Shown one piece after another: positions 63,120-64,000 of a stretch of 64,000 nucleotides of DNA. Position 1 is the stretch's first letter; each line of letters begins with the position of its first letter. Source of the stretch: Prorocentrum cordatum (taxonomy: Eukaryota > Sar > Dinophyceae > Prorocentrales > Prorocentraceae); contig CAUYUJ010020551.1 in the NCBI GenBank assembly GCA_963575745.1, forward strand, positions 90,001 to 154,000. The letters run 5' to 3'. The translations under genes were made by a program, and so were the position numbers. The notes below the pieces were generated by a model that worked only from the letters and a program-made list of their open reading frames with translations, made no database searches and was not told where the DNA came from.

Positions 63120-63730
63120 CTCCCGGGGGCGCGCTCTGACTCACATCTGGAGGCAGATCCGGCCGCGACAACCCGCACCTCCAACGCTTTGTGAGCACAG
63201 TGCGGTCTGCTCTCGCCGCTTCCTGCCCCTGCGGGCCCCCCAGGGCCGCACAACAACGACTCGTCAGGATGAAGCACCGGCCCTTGGGAAAGAAAGTGCG
63301 GAACTGCTGGGGACCTCGCATTGAACATATCAAAACATCGGACCTCTGGGAATGAGGGCGAGGAGGCTCTAAAATAACGAAACTGCGACGCAGTAGTCCG
63401 ACACATCCAGACTCATGGACACATCCCTCCCTCTGATCCCTCCCCAGATCTCCGACGTGGCGCCGTTTTTTTCGGCGGGGGTCCCAGAGATCTCTGGCCC
63501 ACCTCTGAGGCCTGTTTTTCGTTGCGGATCGTTTTCTGGCTGGGGCCCGTCGTGACGTGATTGTGACGCCGGTGTGGGCTGGGTCCTCCTCCTCCTCGTC
63601 GCCCTCTCGCCGCCCGCCTGCTCCTTCAAGCATCGACCCTCGGAAACAGTCCAGGGGTGCGCTCCAGCCAAGAAACTAGGAGTGAGTCCAGCTGTGGCGA
63701 CGAGGGAGCCCAACGGGGTCCTCGAACCTC
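63120..63730. other. No gene recognised
   Basis: Mixed sequence with open frames on the minus strand (for example RRKKRRHVGDLGRDQREGCV near 63450) but no recognised family or clear splice pattern. Confidence 0.25.
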
Positions 63731-63734
63731 GATC

Positions 63735-63870
63735 CTTCCCCTCCTGTCGTCGCCAGTCGCGCCTTGAGCCCCTCCGCGAAACGCTGCTCCTGCATCAGCG
63801 CTCGCGCTGGCATCAGTGCCTCCATCACCGCCATGTCCTCATGCAGCGATGGCGCCTCCAGGATGGGCGG
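63735..63870 (-). CDS. Possible exon, Met/Ala/Glu-rich helix
   Basis: The minus strand reads PPILEAPSLHEDMAVMEALM, then PARALMQEQRFAEGLKARLA and TTGGEG. This is protein-like and helical. A donor could be GACGACAG|GAGGGG near 63750. The family is unknown, and the exon lies close to the window edge. Confidence 0.35.
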
Positions 63871-64000
63871 ACGACGGCGAAGGACGATGGATGAGGGGAA
63901 GGTCGAGGCGGCAGGGGAGTTCGATCAGTCTTGCCCGTCTCGGGCCTCCCTGGGGAAGGTCCCTTCGCCATGGCTGGGTCCGCCTCGCAAGCCAAGGCCA

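Noticed and set aside
1-64000. tRNA, rRNA or snRNA genes
   Set aside because: No cloverleaf with conserved boxes, no 5S/18S/28S signature words and no snRNA-like motif was noticed on either strand. A covariance-model search was not possible here.

Overview
This window reads as nuclear DNA of a dinoflagellate, possibly a Prorocentrum- or Polarella-like core dinoflagellate; the species cannot be fixed from the sequence. Reasons: GC-rich composition, host-like coding cut into exons by introns with non-canonical GA-AG as well as GT-AG borders, decayed LINE retrotransposons whose encoded domains follow the dinoflagellate LINE order, enormous simple-sequence tracts, and no operons, Shine-Dalgarno sites or bacterial gene families. 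Most long open frames are not genes. They are read through (GGA)n, (GAT)n, (CA)n or an 11-13 bp CCAAGACGGCC-type satellite.

Layout. 1-23.8 kb: four decayed non-LTR retrotransposons (I at 52-6708, II at about 7.1-12.5 kb, III at about 12.5-15.4 kb, IV at 18.1-23.8 kb), all on the minus strand, separated or invaded by (GGA)n/(GAT)n tracts, a 376-bp higher-order satellite (8.15-9.92 kb) and an 82-bp tandem repeat (16.3-16.8 kb). 23.8-27.5 kb: minus-strand exons of a PRRC2/BAT2_N-like protein among purine tracts. 27.6-34.2 kb: gene-poor, with a 166-bp duplication, pyrimidine tracts and foldback DNA. 34.28-39.92 kb: the best host gene, a large protein kinase whose C-lobe continues, through one long and one short intron, into a degenerate dual-specificity-phosphatase-like domain. 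40.2-50.3 kb: exons of one or two large helical proteins of unknown function, with CCAAGACGGCC arrays between. 50.3-56.5 kb: a palindrome array, composite repeats, foldback elements and exons of unrecognised proteins. 56.85-60.67 kb: a 3.8-kb CA-rich satellite. 60.7-64 kb: scattered exon-like pieces.

Most notable observations. (1) A short interspersed element of 153-166 bp, running from TGAAGGGG to CCTGA, occurs four times and is flanked each time by a 5-bp target-site duplication; the entire 3.8-kb CA satellite lies inside one of these copies. (2) At least eight foldback (inverted-repeat) elements of about 140-220 bp are present. Two of them are exactly the short introns of the two best host genes, both with AG|GA borders and short direct repeats, as expected of introners, a class of intron-forming transposon reported from dinoflagellates. 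(3) Every confidently assigned protein domain lies on the minus strand, in keeping with the unidirectional gene blocks known in dinoflagellates.

All splice sites, start codons and family assignments were read by eye and have not been tested by alignment or transcript data.
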